A stretch of DNA of 64,000 nt, taken from the NCBI GenBank assembly GCA_903909435.1, contig CAIVVT010000292.1:52985-116984 (forward strand), in the 5' to 3' direction. The stretch is from an uncultured Acidobacteriia bacterium. Its GTDB lineage: Bacteria; Acidobacteriota; Terriglobia; Bryobacterales; Bryobacteraceae. Below, in pieces: positions 29,262-39,243 of this stretch. The notes under the pieces were generated by a model. It ran no database searches. It was given only the letters and a program-made list of their open reading frames with translations, and was not told the origin of the DNA. Numbering within the stretch: the first letter of the stretch is position 1; each line of letters opens with the position of its first letter. A program made the position numbers and the translations under genes.

Positions 29262-29298
29262 GAAGGCCCGCCGCACACCGCGGCGGGCCTTCTTTTGT
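29262..29298 (+). terminator. groESL intrinsic terminator
   Basis: A perfect 13-base stem, GAAGGCCCGCCGC (29262-29274) with its complement (29280-29292), has a 5-base loop. It is followed by TTTTGTTTG. It begins 22 bases after the groEL stop. Confidence 0.95.
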
Positions 29299-29338
29299 TT
29301 GATGAAGACCTGTCGGGCCTGCCTCAAAGTGCCCTTAG

Positions 29339-29388
29339 TACGGGCGTTCGGGCGGCTCTTCGCCGGCCAAGTCGGCCAAACGCCCGTA
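29339..29388. repeat. Three-way-junction-like palindrome
   Basis: TACGGGCGTT (29339-29348) pairs perfectly with AACGCCCGTA (29379-29388). The enclosed 30 bases can form two further small stems, GGCG/CGCC and GGCC/GGCC. It lies between the groEL terminator and the HU promoter and is not followed by a T-run. It could be a DNA-level palindrome or a small structured RNA element. Confidence 0.5.
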
Positions 29389-29457
29389 AAATCGACAGTT
29401 TTTCGCACGTATCCCGAGAAAGCATAGGAAAATCAAGGGTTCTGGAGCATTCTTACC

Positions 29458-29487
29458 TTGCTATCGCACTCGCGCTTCCCTTATGAT
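29458..29487 (+). promoter_or_regulatory. Probable promoter of the HU gene
   Basis: TTGCTA (29458-29463, 4/6 to TTGACA) and TATGAT (29482-29487, 5/6 to TATAAT) are 18 bases apart. Transcription would start near 29494, giving a leader of about 130 bases before the HU gene that begins with the hairpin at 29507. Confidence 0.55.
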
Positions 29488-29506
29488 TGAGACCGAATGG
29501 GCTCCT

Positions 29507-29528
29507 AACAAAAGCGTTCGCTTTTGTT
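29507..29528 (+). other. Hairpin at the start of the HU leader
   Basis: AACAAAAGCG (29507-29516) and CGCTTTTGTT (29519-29528) form a perfect 10-base stem closing a 2-base loop, probably opened to a TTCG-like turn. It would sit about 13 bases after the predicted transcription start, so it may protect the mRNA. The T-rich 3' arm also resembles a weak terminator. Confidence 0.6.
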
Positions 29529-29624
29529 TGTGAAGCGTAAGCAAGGCAAGATCCAGGCGGCTCCATAGTCCGCTGGATTTTTCCCCGGGCCCAAGCGGGG
29601 AAGATAAAGATCCAAGGAGAGAAT

Positions 29625-29936
29625 ATGGCCGAAGTCAAAAAGCTGACCCAGACCCAATTCGTTACTGAACTCGCCGAGGCCGTCGAGATTTCGAAGAAGC
29701 AGGCCAAGGCGTTCGTTGAGAAATACGCGGAAATCGCAGTCCGCGAGACCAAGAAGAACGGCGTGTTCGTTCTGCCCGGAATCGGACGGCTCGTCCGCCA
29801 GGAACGCAAGGCGCGCATCGGTCGTAACCCGGCCACCGGCGAGAAGATCAAGATTGCCGCCAAGAAGGTAGTGAAGTTCCGCGTCGCGAAGGCTGTGAAA
29901 GACGCCATCGTCCCGGCCAAGAAGGCAAAGCCCTAA
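29625..29936 (+). CDS. HU-family DNA-binding protein
   Basis: The 103-residue protein has the HU/IHF fold: a helical N-terminal half (KLTQTQFVTELAEAVEISKK) and the DNA-arm motif ARIGRNPATGEKIKIAAKKV. It bends and packages DNA and probably serves as the main nucleoid protein. The extended Lys/Ala C terminus (VPAKKAKP) adds charge. A strong AAGGAGAG precedes the ATG. It is a single-gene unit, with a promoter, a leader hairpin and a terminator all visible. Confidence 0.93.
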   Translation: MAEVKKLTQTQFVTELAEAVEISKKQAKAFVEKYAEIAVRETKKNGVFVLPGIGRLVRQERKARIGRNPATGEKIKIAAKKVVKFRVAKAVKDAIVPAKKAKP

Positions 29937-29976
29937 AGTCCGGCAGACGGGTCTCGGACCGGAGAGTTGAAAAGCG

Positions 29977-30008
29977 AAGCCCCACAGCCTAGGCTGTGGG
30001 GCTTTTGC
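29977..30008 (+). terminator. HU gene terminator
   Basis: The perfect palindrome AAGCCCCACAGCCT (29977-29990) and its complement (29991-30004) is followed by TTGCTATTTT. It lies 40 bases after the HU stop. Because both arms are flanked by A or T tracts, it may also act on the opposite strand for tatA. Confidence 0.9.
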
Positions 30009-30050
30009 TATTTTGCGGGAGCGCTGCGGTCAATAAACTCGGCGGTCTGG

Positions 30051-30218
30051 TCAAGGCTTCTTTTCAGACTCTGCCTCTCCCTTTGAGGGAGTCTCGTCGC
30101 TTTTGAAGACGTCTTTGAAGTTGCGAATTCCTTCGCCCAGGCCTTTGCCCACATCGGACAGCTTCTTGCCGCCGCCAAACACGAGGAAAATGACTGCGGC
30201 AATGATCACGTACTTCAT
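30051..30218 (-). CDS. tatA: Twin-arginine translocase subunit TatA
   Basis: A 55-residue protein that is easy to miss by length. It has a single N-terminal membrane helix (MKYVIIAAVIFLVFGG), the hinge FGGGKKLSDVGKGLGEG, the amphipathic helix IRNFKDVFKS and a charged tail (DETPSKGEAESEKKP). These are TatA/TatE features; TatA oligomers form the variable pore for folded Tat substrates. A GGAG lies 6 bases before ATG. No tatC is in the window. At least three neighbouring proteins carry RR-type signals, so the genome uses the pathway. It is divergent from comEC. Confidence 0.92.
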   Translation of the reverse strand: MKYVIIAAVIFLVFGGGKKLSDVGKGLGEGIRNFKDVFKSDETPSKGEAESEKKP

Positions 30219-30433
30219 GTCGTCTCCGAGTTCTCCCTGCGATCCTAATTGTAGCCCACCCCCAGTTTAGGGACCTGCCGCCGATAGCGTCAAGGCATCC
30301 TTCATCTCGTCTAAACCGTCTGATTGTCGCTCGATCTCCTATCGCGCGATAGTCCTGCCGGCGCGTAGACCCCATCTGAGCCCCCACCGTTGAGAAGTTG
30401 AGCGCGAGCAAGCCACTAAGTTGGCTACGGGCC

Positions 30434-32965
30434 ATGCGCGACCCACTCATCCTGCCGTTCTTCGCTTTGGCCACCGGCATCCTGGCGGCCCGGGCCGGCG
30501 GCGTTGCGCCCGGCGAGGCAGCGCTGGCAGCTGCGGCTTTCCTGGCCTTCGCGGGGTTGACCTGGCGTTGGACGTCGAGGCTCTTCCGGCCAGTCCCTGT
30601 ACTGTTCGCGCTGTGCGCATTGGGCGCCTTGGACGCGGGTCTGCAAACCGCCCATGCCCCCGAGCCAGCCCCCGTAGTTCTCGGAGCGGTACAGAGGGTG
30701 CAAGGGTGCGTGATTGAAAACGGTGTCTACCGCGACGGCCGGCTGCACGTGAAACTGGTCCTTCAACCGGGAGCCGCAATCTACGCTTCGGTCACGTCTA
30801 AGGAAGATGGTCCACTGCCGCCCCTGCCGGTGATCGGAACTTACGTCTCTATGGAAGGGGAGGTTCGCGCTCCGCGCTCGTATCGCAACCCCGGCTCGTT
30901 CGACTTTGCCAGCTACCTGGCGCGGCAGAGCATCTTCTGGACCGTCTCCGCTAATGCGGCAACTTATGCAGTCATCCCTGGGCGGTGCGGTCCGGCGTGG
31001 GCTGCGGCGCTGGGGCGCCTGCGACAGTCGGGGCTCGATGCTTTGGACCGCCTGTACGCGAACGACGACTATGCTCGCGGCATGATGCGCGGACTATTGC
31101 TTGGCGACGGTTCTGGCATCCGGGACGTCTGGACGCAAGATTGGCGCCGGACCGGCACCTATCACGCCCTTGTGATCTCGGGTAGCCAGATCACCTTCGT
31201 CACTGCACTGCTGCTCTATTGGCTCAAAATCGCGAAATCCGGGGAGCGACCGCTGCTTATTGTCGCCGCCCTGGTCGGATGGGTCTATGCCCTGGCCGCG
31301 GGGGGCAGCGCTCCGGTGTTACGTGCGGCCGCGGGCTTCACGCTTTTTGTGGGCGCGAAGTTCTTCTACCGTACGCCGCGCCTGCTGAACCTGTTGGCGG
31401 CTGTGGCGATCGGGTTCGTGGTCGTGGCGCCGGATGAGTTGTTTGACGCCAGCTTCCAGTTGACATTCCTCTCGGTCGCGGCGATGGGCGCAATTGACGA
31501 ACCGCTGAACTCACGCTGGCTTCGTCCCTGGCGCACTGCGCTCCGCAGCCTCTCCCGCCCCGCAGTGGTGCCCAAGTTGGAGCCGCGCGTAGCGGCGATC
31601 CGGACCGAATTGCTGCTGATTGCCGAGACCATTTCGGCCCTGGCGCGAGTGCCCTTGACCTGGGTTGTCCGCGCCGCCCGGTGGAGTGGCGGAATTTTGC
31701 TGTTTAGCCTCCAGTTGATGCTCTTGTCGGCGTGTGTGCAGTGGATGCTGGCTATGCCGATGATCCTCTACTTCCACCGCCTTTCCATCACCGGCCTGAC
31801 GGCCAACATCATCATTGTCCCGCTCGTCTCGCTGGCCATCCCGCTCGGCTTTGCGGCCGTCGCAACGAACTGGCACTTCCTGGCGACCGTCGCGTTGTGG
31901 ATGCTGAAAGGCTCTCAGTGGGCCGCTACGACACATGCGCGCTGGGAGCCCAATTGGCGGGTGCCGGACCCACCGCTCGCCTCGCTAGCGCTGTTCTGCC
32001 TGCTTCTCACGTGTTTCTGTGTAGGGCTGCGCAGGCAATCATGCTGGGCGCTTCCGAGTGCCTTAGCCTCTCTGGCGGTGTTGATCGTGATCGCCATCCA
32101 TCCATTTCACTCCTCGATTCAAAGCGGTTCCCTTGAAATCGCCATGATCGACGTCGGCCAGGGGGACAGCATCCTATTGGGTTTGCCGTCTGGCGGAGCC
32201 ATGCTTGTGGATACTGGCGGCGTCCAGACGTTCGGGCGCAAACGCAAGCCCCGGGATTCCTCTTTCGATACGGGGGAAGACGTCGTCTCGCCGTACCTGT
32301 GGCGCCGCGGGTTGCGCAATCTCGATGTGCTGATGATCAGCCATGCGCACGCCGACCACGCGGGCGGTGCCGAGGCAGTGCTTAATAACTTCCACCCGAG
32401 CGAAGTTTGGGGCGCCTTCGATGTCGACGATAAGGACTGGCGCCGCATAGCCGGCCTGGCCCGTGCAGCCGGGAGCAAGGTGCGGAGCCTGCACCGGGGC
32501 GAGGTGATCCAGTTCGGTGGCGTTCGCTGGGAGGTGTTTGCGCCAACGCCGAACCTCAGCCCTCGCGACAAGAACGAAGCGTCTCTGGTTGTGCGCGCGA
32601 GCTACGGGCGGCATTCGCTGCTGTTAACCGGGGACATGGACCGCCGCACCGAGGCGTTAATGCTGGAGTCGGGCTACGCTGGTCAGGCGGACATCCTGAA
32701 GGTGGCTCATCACGGGAGCAGGAACTCGTCCCTGCCGCGGTTCCTGGATATGCTGAAGCCGTCGCTGGCCATGATTTCCGCTGGGTACGAGAACAACTTC
32801 GGGCATCCCAACCCGGTCACGCTTAAATCGCTGGAACAGCGGCGCGCGGTCGTGCTGAGAACCGACTTGCAAGGTCTGGTAGTCGTTCGCAGCAGTGAGC
32901 GGTGGATCGAAGTGGAAGGCCACCCGGACGGATTCTCACTACCGCCAGCATGGGAGGGCTACTAA
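30434..32965 (+). CDS. comEC: ComEC/Rec2 competence-type DNA uptake protein
   Basis: From the ATG at 30434 the protein has 843 residues; a TTG at 30398 would add 12. The order is an OB-fold-like N-terminal part, a competence domain with many membrane helices (GTYHALVISGSQITFVTALL is the ComEC signature), and a C-terminal metallo-beta-lactamase domain. The latter has DVGQGDSILLG, DTGG, SHAHADHAGG and LKVAHHGSRNSS, so metal ligands are present and nuclease activity is plausible. ComEC carries single-stranded DNA across the inner membrane during transformation. No other competence gene is adjacent, which is common. Confidence 0.93.
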   Translation: MRDPLILPFFALATGILAARAGGVAPGEAALAAAAFLAFAGLTWRWTSRLFRPVPVLFALCALGALDAGLQTAHAPEPAPVVLGAVQRVQGCVIENGVYRDGRLHVKLVLQPGAAIYASVTSKEDGPLPPLPVIGTYVSMEGEVRAPRSYRNPGSFDFASYLARQSIFWTVSANAATYAVIPGRCGPAWAAALGRLRQSGLDALDRLYANDDYARGMMRGLLLGDGSGIRDVWTQDWRRTGTYHALVISGSQITFVTALLLYWLKIAKSGERPLLIVAALVGWVYALAAGGSAPVLRAAAGFTLFVGAKFFYRTPRLLNLLAAVAIGFVVVAPDELFDASFQLTFLSVAAMGAIDEPLNSRWLRPWRTALRSLSRPAVVPKLEPRVAAIRTELLLIAETISALARVPLTWVVRAARWSGGILLFSLQLMLLSACVQWMLAMPMILYFHRLSITGLTANIIIVPLVSLAIPLGFAAVATNWHFLATVALWMLKGSQWAATTHARWEPNWRVPDPPLASLALFCLLLTCFCVGLRRQSCWALPSALASLAVLIVIAIHPFHSSIQSGSLEIAMIDVGQGDSILLGLPSGGAMLVDTGGVQTFGRKRKPRDSSFDTGEDVVSPYLWRRGLRNLDVLMISHAHADHAGGAEAVLNNFHPSEVWGAFDVDDKDWRRIAGLARAAGSKVRSLHRGEVIQFGGVRWEVFAPTPNLSPRDKNEASLVVRASYGRHSLLLTGDMDRRTEALMLESGYAGQADILKVAHHGSRNSSLPRFLDMLKPSLAMISAGYENNFGHPNPVTLKSLEQRRAVVLRTDLQGLVVVRSSERWIEVEGHPDGFSLPPAWEGY

Positions 32966-33033
32966 AACCTCGGCAAGTTCGCCCGGGTCGAGGCTGAGTT
33001 CGAGCCAGGCGCCCGGCATCGCTGTGCAAGCTG

Positions 33034-33330
33034 TCACTCAGCGGGAGCTACGTCGCCCGAAACCTCGCCCGCGCGCTCCGCTTCTTCCGCTCCTTCGGAG
33101 CCTGCCGCACGGGCCTCTGCGATGATCTCCGCAGCCTGCTTGGCCTGGTCCGATGGGACCTGGATGCGATATGGCAAGTTCGGCATCATCTCGGCGCCGT
33201 CAATCACGGCTTCGATTCCGTTGGCGGCCAAAAGGCTCAGCAGGGAGGCGGCCTCCATTTCGGTCACCTCTAGCGGTGTTCCGTCCGCTTGCAGGACAGG
33301 CACCAGATCGACTGAATCGGATGGAATCAT
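33034..33330 (-). CDS. DUF2007-like small protein, copy A
   Basis: A 98-residue acidic protein with a short beta-alpha-beta core (LVPVLQADGTPLEVTEMEAA, LLAANGIEAVID, LPYRIQVPSDQAKQAAEIIA). This resembles the DUF2007 putative signal-transducing fold. It has no signal peptide or membrane helix, and its C terminus is Glu/Ala rich. The next gene upstream on the same strand (33344-33664) is a paralogue with the same layout, so a duplication is clear. Function is unknown. The pair converges on comEC. Confidence 0.75.
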   Translation of the reverse strand: MIPSDSVDLVPVLQADGTPLEVTEMEAASLLSLLAANGIEAVIDGAEMMPNLPYRIQVPSDQAKQAAEIIAEARAAGSEGAEEAERAGEVSGDVAPAE

Positions 33331-33343
33331 TTAGACCTCCGCT

Positions 33344-33664
33344 TTAGAGTACCCCTTTCCAACCCAGATTCATCCCATCAGGTGGAATGTCTCCAGCCGC
33401 CTCGCCCGCAAGTTCAGCTTCATCGGCAGCCGCCGCGCCCCCGGACAGCGCTTCTGCAATCACCTGACTGGCTCTTTCGACTTCGGCTGAGGAAACCAGC
33501 AGCCGGAAGGGCAACACGGGTTCGGCCCGATAGCCGGAGACTACGGCTTCAATCCCGAATCCGCGAAGCAAGCTCTGGAGCCCGGTTGCTACGACCAGCG
33601 GCACTCCGAGCGGGATTCCATGATCCATCACCGGAACTAATTCAGCATCTTCGGTCGGACCCAT
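33344..33664 (-). CDS. DUF2007-like small protein, copy B
   Basis: A 106-residue paralogue of the gene at 33034, sharing the pattern ELVPVMDHGIPLGVP, LLRGFGIEAVVSG, LPFRLLVSSAEVERASQVIA and a Glu/Ala-rich tail. The ATG at 33664 is preferred because a GAGG lies 6-7 bases before it; a GTG six bases upstream would overlap that site. The stop-to-start distance to copy A is only 13 bases, so they are co-transcribed. Function is unknown. Confidence 0.75.
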   Translation of the reverse strand: MGPTEDAELVPVMDHGIPLGVPLVVATGLQSLLRGFGIEAVVSGYRAEPVLPFRLLVSSAEVERASQVIAEALSGGAAAADEAELAGEAAGDIPPDGMNLGWKGVL

Positions 33665-33687
33665 GGGCACCTCGGCTAGAATAGGTT

Positions 33688-33975
33688 ATGGGAGGCTCGC
33701 TCTTAACTATGTACTCCGAAGACTACACCAGCAAGGCCACTTGGTTCATCGCCGGCACCGCAGTTGGCGCGACCCTGGCTCTACTTTTTGCTCCCGCGTC
33801 GGGCCGCGTAACTCGCCGCCAGATCCGCAGGCAGGTAGAACAGGGCACGGACGCGCTTAGCGAATCCAGCCACGATCTGCTCGAAAAGGGCAAAGAGCTG
33901 TTCGACAGAGGCCGCAAAATGGCCGACGACGCCGCCGACATGATTGAGCGGGGCCGCAAGATGGTGGAGGGCTGA
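33688..33975 (+). CDS. YtxH-domain small membrane protein
   Basis: The 95-residue protein has one hydrophobic segment (ATWFIAGTAVGATLALLFAP) followed by the YtxH-type SGRVTRRQIRRQVEQG and a long amphipathic helix ending in RKMVEG. Members are envelope stress proteins of unknown role in many bacteria. TAGAAT (33677-33682), a likely -10 box, lies only six bases upstream of the ATG at 33688, so a nearly leaderless mRNA is possible; an ATG at 33709 is an alternative start. Its stop overlaps the next start in TGATG, so it is translationally coupled to the dehydrogenase gene. Confidence 0.8.
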   Translation: MGGSLLTMYSEDYTSKATWFIAGTAVGATLALLFAPASGRVTRRQIRRQVEQGTDALSESSHDLLEKGKELFDRGRKMADDAADMIERGRKMVEG

Positions 33976-35534
33976 TGCCCGTTCGGCTCTGGGAGTTCCG
34001 TAACGAACCTGCTGCCGACTTTTCCAAACCTGAGAACGTCGAAGCGATGCTAGCCGCGCTCGCGGTCGTGCGTGCGGAGTTTGGCCGGGAGTATGACCTG
34101 CTCATCGGGGGCGAGACCTTCCGCACGGGCGATCTGCTGAAGTCGGTGAATCCATCAAAGCCCACCGAGACGGTGGGACTGCACCACAAGGCCAATGCCA
34201 CTTTAGCTGCGAAGGCGGTGTGCGTGGCGGACGACGCGTTCCAGCCCTGGGCCAGGACTCCGGCGGCGCAGCGCATTGAGTTGGTTCAGACTGCCGCCGG
34301 GATTCTGCGGCGGCGAAAGTTCGAGTTTGATGCTTGGCTCGTCTTTGAGGCGGGCAAGAGTTGGCCGGAGGCCGAGGCCGACACCTGCGAAGCAATCGAC
34401 TTCCTGGACTACTACGCCCTACAAATGAAGAAATGGGCCACTCCGGACCCTTTGGCGCAATTGCCCGGCGAACACGACGAACTGCGCTACCTGCCTTTGG
34501 GCGTGGGTATCATCATTCCACCCTGGAATTTTCCGCTGGCGATCCTGGCCGGCATGGCTGTAGCCGCGTTGGTTGCGGGCAATACCGTGGTGGTTAAGCC
34601 GTCCAGCGATGCACCGACGGTCGCCGCGAAGTTTGCCGAGGTGTTGGCGGAAGCCGGATTTCCGACCGGGGTTTATACCTTGCTCGTTGGCAACGGTAGC
34701 GAGGTGGGCGACATCCTTGTCCAACACCCCCGCGCCCGCTTCATCTCCTTTACCGGTTCGCGCGAGGTTGGCCTGCGCATCAACGAACTTGCAGCCAAGC
34801 CCCAGAAGGGCCAAATCTGGATCAAACGCGTAGCTGCAGAGATGGGTGGCAAGGACGCGATTGTGGTGGACGACAATTGCGATCTGGACGCAGCCGTGCA
34901 AGCGGTGCTCGCCTCCGCGTTTGGCTACCAGGGGCAGAAGTGCTCGGCTTGCTCACGGGCGATTGTAGTGGACGGTGTGTACGACGCATTCCTCGAACGG
35001 CTCTTGCCCAAGGTGGCGGCGATTCAAGTCGGCCGGGCGGATGACCCGCAATACTACATGGGTCCCGTAATCAGCGAGCGCTCGCGTCAGACCATACTCG
35101 ACTACATCCGTATCGGCAAAACGGAAGGGCGTTTGCTCGCAGGTGGCGCAGCCGCACCAGGCGAGGGCTACTTCATTCAGCCGACCGTCATCGCAGACGT
35201 TGATCCCAAAGCTCGAATCTTCCAGGAAGAGATCTTCGGACCTGTTCTGGCAGTGACTCGTGCGCACGATTTCGACCATGCGCTGGAACTCGCCAACGAC
35301 ACGGAGTATGGGCTTACCGGCGCGGCGTTCACGAATGATCCGGTCAAAATAGAAGCGGCGAAGGATCGGTTTTTCGTCGGCAATCTGTACATCAATCGCA
35401 AGTGCACGGGGGCCATGGTGGGTTGCCATCCCTTCGGCGGGTTTAACATGTCCGGCACCGATTCTAAGGCGGGTGGTCCCGACTACCTGCTGCAGTTCCT
35501 ACAAGCCAAGTCGATTGGTACAAAGGCCGTCTAG
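33975..35534 (+). CDS. pruA: L-glutamate gamma-semialdehyde dehydrogenase
   Basis: A 519-residue aldehyde dehydrogenase of the 1-pyrroline-5-carboxylate type, which oxidises glutamate semialdehyde to glutamate in proline and arginine breakdown. The NAD motif region is [18 protein letters not shown]. The general base Glu lies in [13 protein letters not shown] and the catalytic Cys in [12 protein letters not shown], both P5CDH-typical. [20 protein letters not shown] near residue 130 is also diagnostic. It is the stand-alone form, without a proline dehydrogenase domain. Coupling to the YtxH gene is unusual and its meaning is unclear. Confidence 0.93.
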   Translation: MPVRLWEFRNEPAADFSKPENVEAMLAALAVVRAEFGREYDLLIGGETFRTGDLLKSVNPSKPTETVGLHHKANATLAAKAVCVADDAFQPWARTPAAQRIELVQTAAGILRRRKFEFDAWLVFEAGKSWPEAEADTCEAIDFLDYYALQMKKWATPDPLAQLPGEHDELRYLPLGVGIIIPPWNFPLAILAGMAVAALVAGNTVVVKPSSDAPTVAAKFAEVLAEAGFPTGVYTLLVGNGSEVGDILVQHPRARFISFTGSREVGLRINELAAKPQKGQIWIKRVAAEMGGKDAIVVDDNCDLDAAVQAVLASAFGYQGQKCSACSRAIVVDGVYDAFLERLLPKVAAIQVGRADDPQYYMGPVISERSRQTILDYIRIGKTEGRLLAGGAAAPGEGYFIQPTVIADVDPKARIFQEEIFGPVLAVTRAHDFDHALELANDTEYGLTGAAFTNDPVKIEAAKDRFFVGNLYINRKCTGAMVGCHPFGGFNMSGTDSKAGGPDYLLQFLQAKSIGTKAV

Positions 35535-35771
35535 GTGGCAGACTAGATCTGACGCGCCGGTACGGAGGAGAAGCCTCCGAGCTAAATGTGTTGAGTTTCC
35601 TCTCGAATTCACGGCGGACAACCCGTCGCCAAGTTGACGATTTCGGTGCCGTGTCCATTCACCTATGCCAAATGTGCCTCTTGTCGTAATTGACTCCTTT
35701 GCTTCGAGGTGCTGTGGATCCGGAGGAGGGTAACTGCGAGACAGGATTAGCCGTCTATTGGTGGAGGACTT

Positions 35772-36239
35772 GTGAACTGCCCTTTCTGCGATTTTAGGGA
35801 AGACCGGGTGATTGATAGCCGCGAAAGCAAGGAAGGCGACGCGATTCGCCGCCGCCGAGAGTGCCTCCAGTGCCTGCGCCGATTTACGACATATGAAAGA
35901 ATCGATGAAATTCCCTACATGGTCGTCAAGAAGGACGGACGCAGGGAGAAATTTGAGCGGCAGAAGGTCCTCGCGGGGTTGCTGAAAGCATGTGAGAAGC
36001 GTCCAGTGAGTATGGCGAATCTCGCAAATCTGGTCGATGAGGTAGAGGGAATCCTTTCCGAGAAAGCCGAGCGGGAAATCAGCACAACTGAAATCGGTGA
36101 GTTCCTTATGCGCAGCCTCGCAGGTTTGGACAAGATCGCCTACGTCCGGTTCGCCTCGGTATACCGGGACTTTCAGGATGTCGAGGCTTTCTTCACGGAG
36201 TTGAAGGACATGATGAAGCTGAAGGGGATGCAGCCATAA
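35772..36239 (+). CDS. nrdR: Transcriptional repressor NrdR
   Basis: The 155-residue protein has an N-terminal zinc ribbon (CPFC at residues 3-6 and CLQCLRRF further on) and an ATP-cone domain (about 50-140, VVKKDGRREKFERQKVLAGL). NrdR represses ribonucleotide reductase genes in response to bound ATP/dATP. The GTG start at 35772 is set by GGAGG four bases upstream. The upstream 237 bases contain a small hairpin (CGGAGG 35563-35568 with CCTCCG 35574-35579). rpoD follows after 321 bases. Confidence 0.97.
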   Translation: MNCPFCDFREDRVIDSRESKEGDAIRRRRECLQCLRRFTTYERIDEIPYMVVKKDGRREKFERQKVLAGLLKACEKRPVSMANLANLVDEVEGILSEKAEREISTTEIGEFLMRSLAGLDKIAYVRFASVYRDFQDVEAFFTELKDMMKLKGMQP

Positions 36240-36560
36240 GACCTTGCCATTGAAGGCTTTACTGCGAGGTTTGAATTTGGTTGGAACAATCGGGCTGATT
36301 GCGCATCCAAAAGAATGAGCAGTAACAATTGGTGCGGAACCGTGCTATCCTGATTCGGAGCGTCTTTCCGCCCTGCACTCAGCCCCTGCCCCAGAACGTA
36401 TTGCCAAATCCCGGCAGCCGGGTATGGCTTGGAGTAGGCTGTCTCTTTTCGGCTTACAGAGCGGGTCTTCCCCACTGGCAGTGCCTGGATTTCTGGAGCC
36501 GCGCGCCGAGAGACCTGACTTAGTTAGAGCGGTTCATCCCCCGTCTGGGAGGTTGTTTTA
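36240..36560. other. nrdR-rpoD gap
   Basis: These 321 bases precede rpoD and must include its promoter unless it reads through from nrdR. I see a short hairpin (CCCGG cag CCGGG, near 36411) and the strong GGGAGG that positions the rpoD GTG start. No gene is apparent. Confidence 0.4.
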
Positions 36561-38087
<1,527 letters not shown>

Positions 38088-38105
38088 ACTTACCCTATCG
38101 AAACG

Positions 38106-38139
38106 CACGAGGGCCGGAGCTAGCGCTCCGGCCCTCGTG
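38106..38139. terminator. Bidirectional hairpin between rpoD and lpxD
   Basis: A perfect 15-base stem, CACGAGGGCCGGAGC (38106-38120) with its complement (38125-38139), closes a TAGC loop between two convergent genes. T-runs are weak on both sides (GGTATTTCGG on plus). The position and the very stable stem still make a shared terminator the best reading. Confidence 0.8.
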
Positions 38140-38189
38140 GTATTTCGGAAACAAATGCACCCGCCCTGGCCGATCAAAGGCGGCTGACG

Positions 38190-39218
38190 TCAGGTCTTAT
38201 CGATGTGCGGCACCAACTTCAACAGCGAATCGAGGGCAGCCTTCATCTCCTTAAGCCGGCCCTGTAACGCCAGCGTCTCCAAATACTCCTTTAGCGGCCG
38301 CGCTGGAACCCCCCAGTAAACCTGTCCGTCGCCCGGTAGGATCTTGCCCGTCAACACGCCGCTCTTCGACCCCAGGATTGCTCCACTCTTGATGCGAACG
38401 TTGTCCCCGATGCCGACTTGGCCTCCGATGACGCACCAGTCCTCAATCACCGACCCACCGGCCACACCCGTCTGGGCGACAATGATCACGTTGCGGCCGA
38501 TGGTGCAGTTGTGGCCGACGTGCACCATGTTGTCGAACTTCGACCCGTCGCCGATGGTGGTTGCTCCCAGCGCGGCGCGGTCCACGGTCACATTCGCGCC
38601 AAGTTCCACGTCACTGCCCACTACGACGCGGCCGATCTGCGGGAATTTCTCGTAGCCGCTGCTGGTCCGGTTGAACCCGAAGCCGTCCGCGCCCAGGACG
38701 ACGCCCGAATGCAAGATCGTGCGTGCTCCCACCTCGGTCCGCTCGTAAATGGTCACTGCCGCATGGAGGGTGCAATCCGGTCCGATGCGCGCGCCTGTCC
38801 CGATGGAGCAATGCGCCCCGATTGTCGTGTGATCTCCGATCTCAACGTGGTCCGAGATGACGGCCAAGGGACCGACGGAAACCCCGTCTCCGAACCGCAC
38901 CGAAGGCGAAACCACCGCAGACTCGTGGATGCCAGGTTCCGGCCGCTTGGGCGGATGCAGACGCGCGACGATCTTCGCGAAAGTCGCACGGGGGTCCTTG
39001 CAGCGGATGATTGTGCGCCCCGCCGCGTTGTCAAACTCCAGAGTTACGATGATGCAGCCGGCGTGCGAGTCCTCCACTTCGCGCCGGGCTTTACGCGGCT
39101 GGGCGAAGGCGATTTCCGCGGGACCGGCGGACTCGATCGGCGCGGCCTGCTCGACGTTTCTATTCGCCTCTCCCTCGTAGGGAAGGCCTAACCATTCGGC
39201 GATCTCGATGACTTTCAT
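38190..39218 (-). CDS. lpxD: UDP-3-O-acylglucosamine N-acyltransferase LpxD
   Basis: The 342-residue enzyme adds a hydroxyacyl chain to UDP-3-O-acyl-glucosamine in lipid A synthesis. An N-terminal uridine-binding region leads into a left-handed beta helix of hexapeptide repeats. The catalytic His lies in MVHVGHNCTIGRN, and the LpxD block NRTSSGYEKFPQIG is present. A C-terminal helix ends in LLKLVPHIDKT. It is divergent from lpxA with only 25 bases between start codons. Other species keep lpxD, fabZ and lpxA in one direction, and fabZ is missing here. Confidence 0.95.
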   Translation of the reverse strand: MKVIEIAEWLGLPYEGEANRNVEQAAPIESAGPAEIAFAQPRKARREVEDSHAGCIIVTLEFDNAAGRTIIRCKDPRATFAKIVARLHPPKRPEPGIHESAVVSPSVRFGDGVSVGPLAVISDHVEIGDHTTIGAHCSIGTGARIGPDCTLHAAVTIYERTEVGARTILHSGVVLGADGFGFNRTSSGYEKFPQIGRVVVGSDVELGANVTVDRAALGATTIGDGSKFDNMVHVGHNCTIGRNVIIVAQTGVAGGSVIEDWCVIGGQVGIGDNVRIKSGAILGSKSGVLTGKILPGDGQVYWGVPARPLKEYLETLALQGRLKEMKAALDSLLKLVPHIDKT

Positions 39219-39243
39219 GATGAGGCTTGTACGATAGAAGTTT

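Larger units (their letters stand above)
29240..29624. other. Gap between groEL and HU, regulatory
   Basis: These 385 bases contain the groEL terminator (29262-29298), a structured palindrome (29339-29388), the HU promoter (29458-29487) and an early leader hairpin (29507-29528), each listed separately. I see no open frame with support. Confidence 0.5.
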
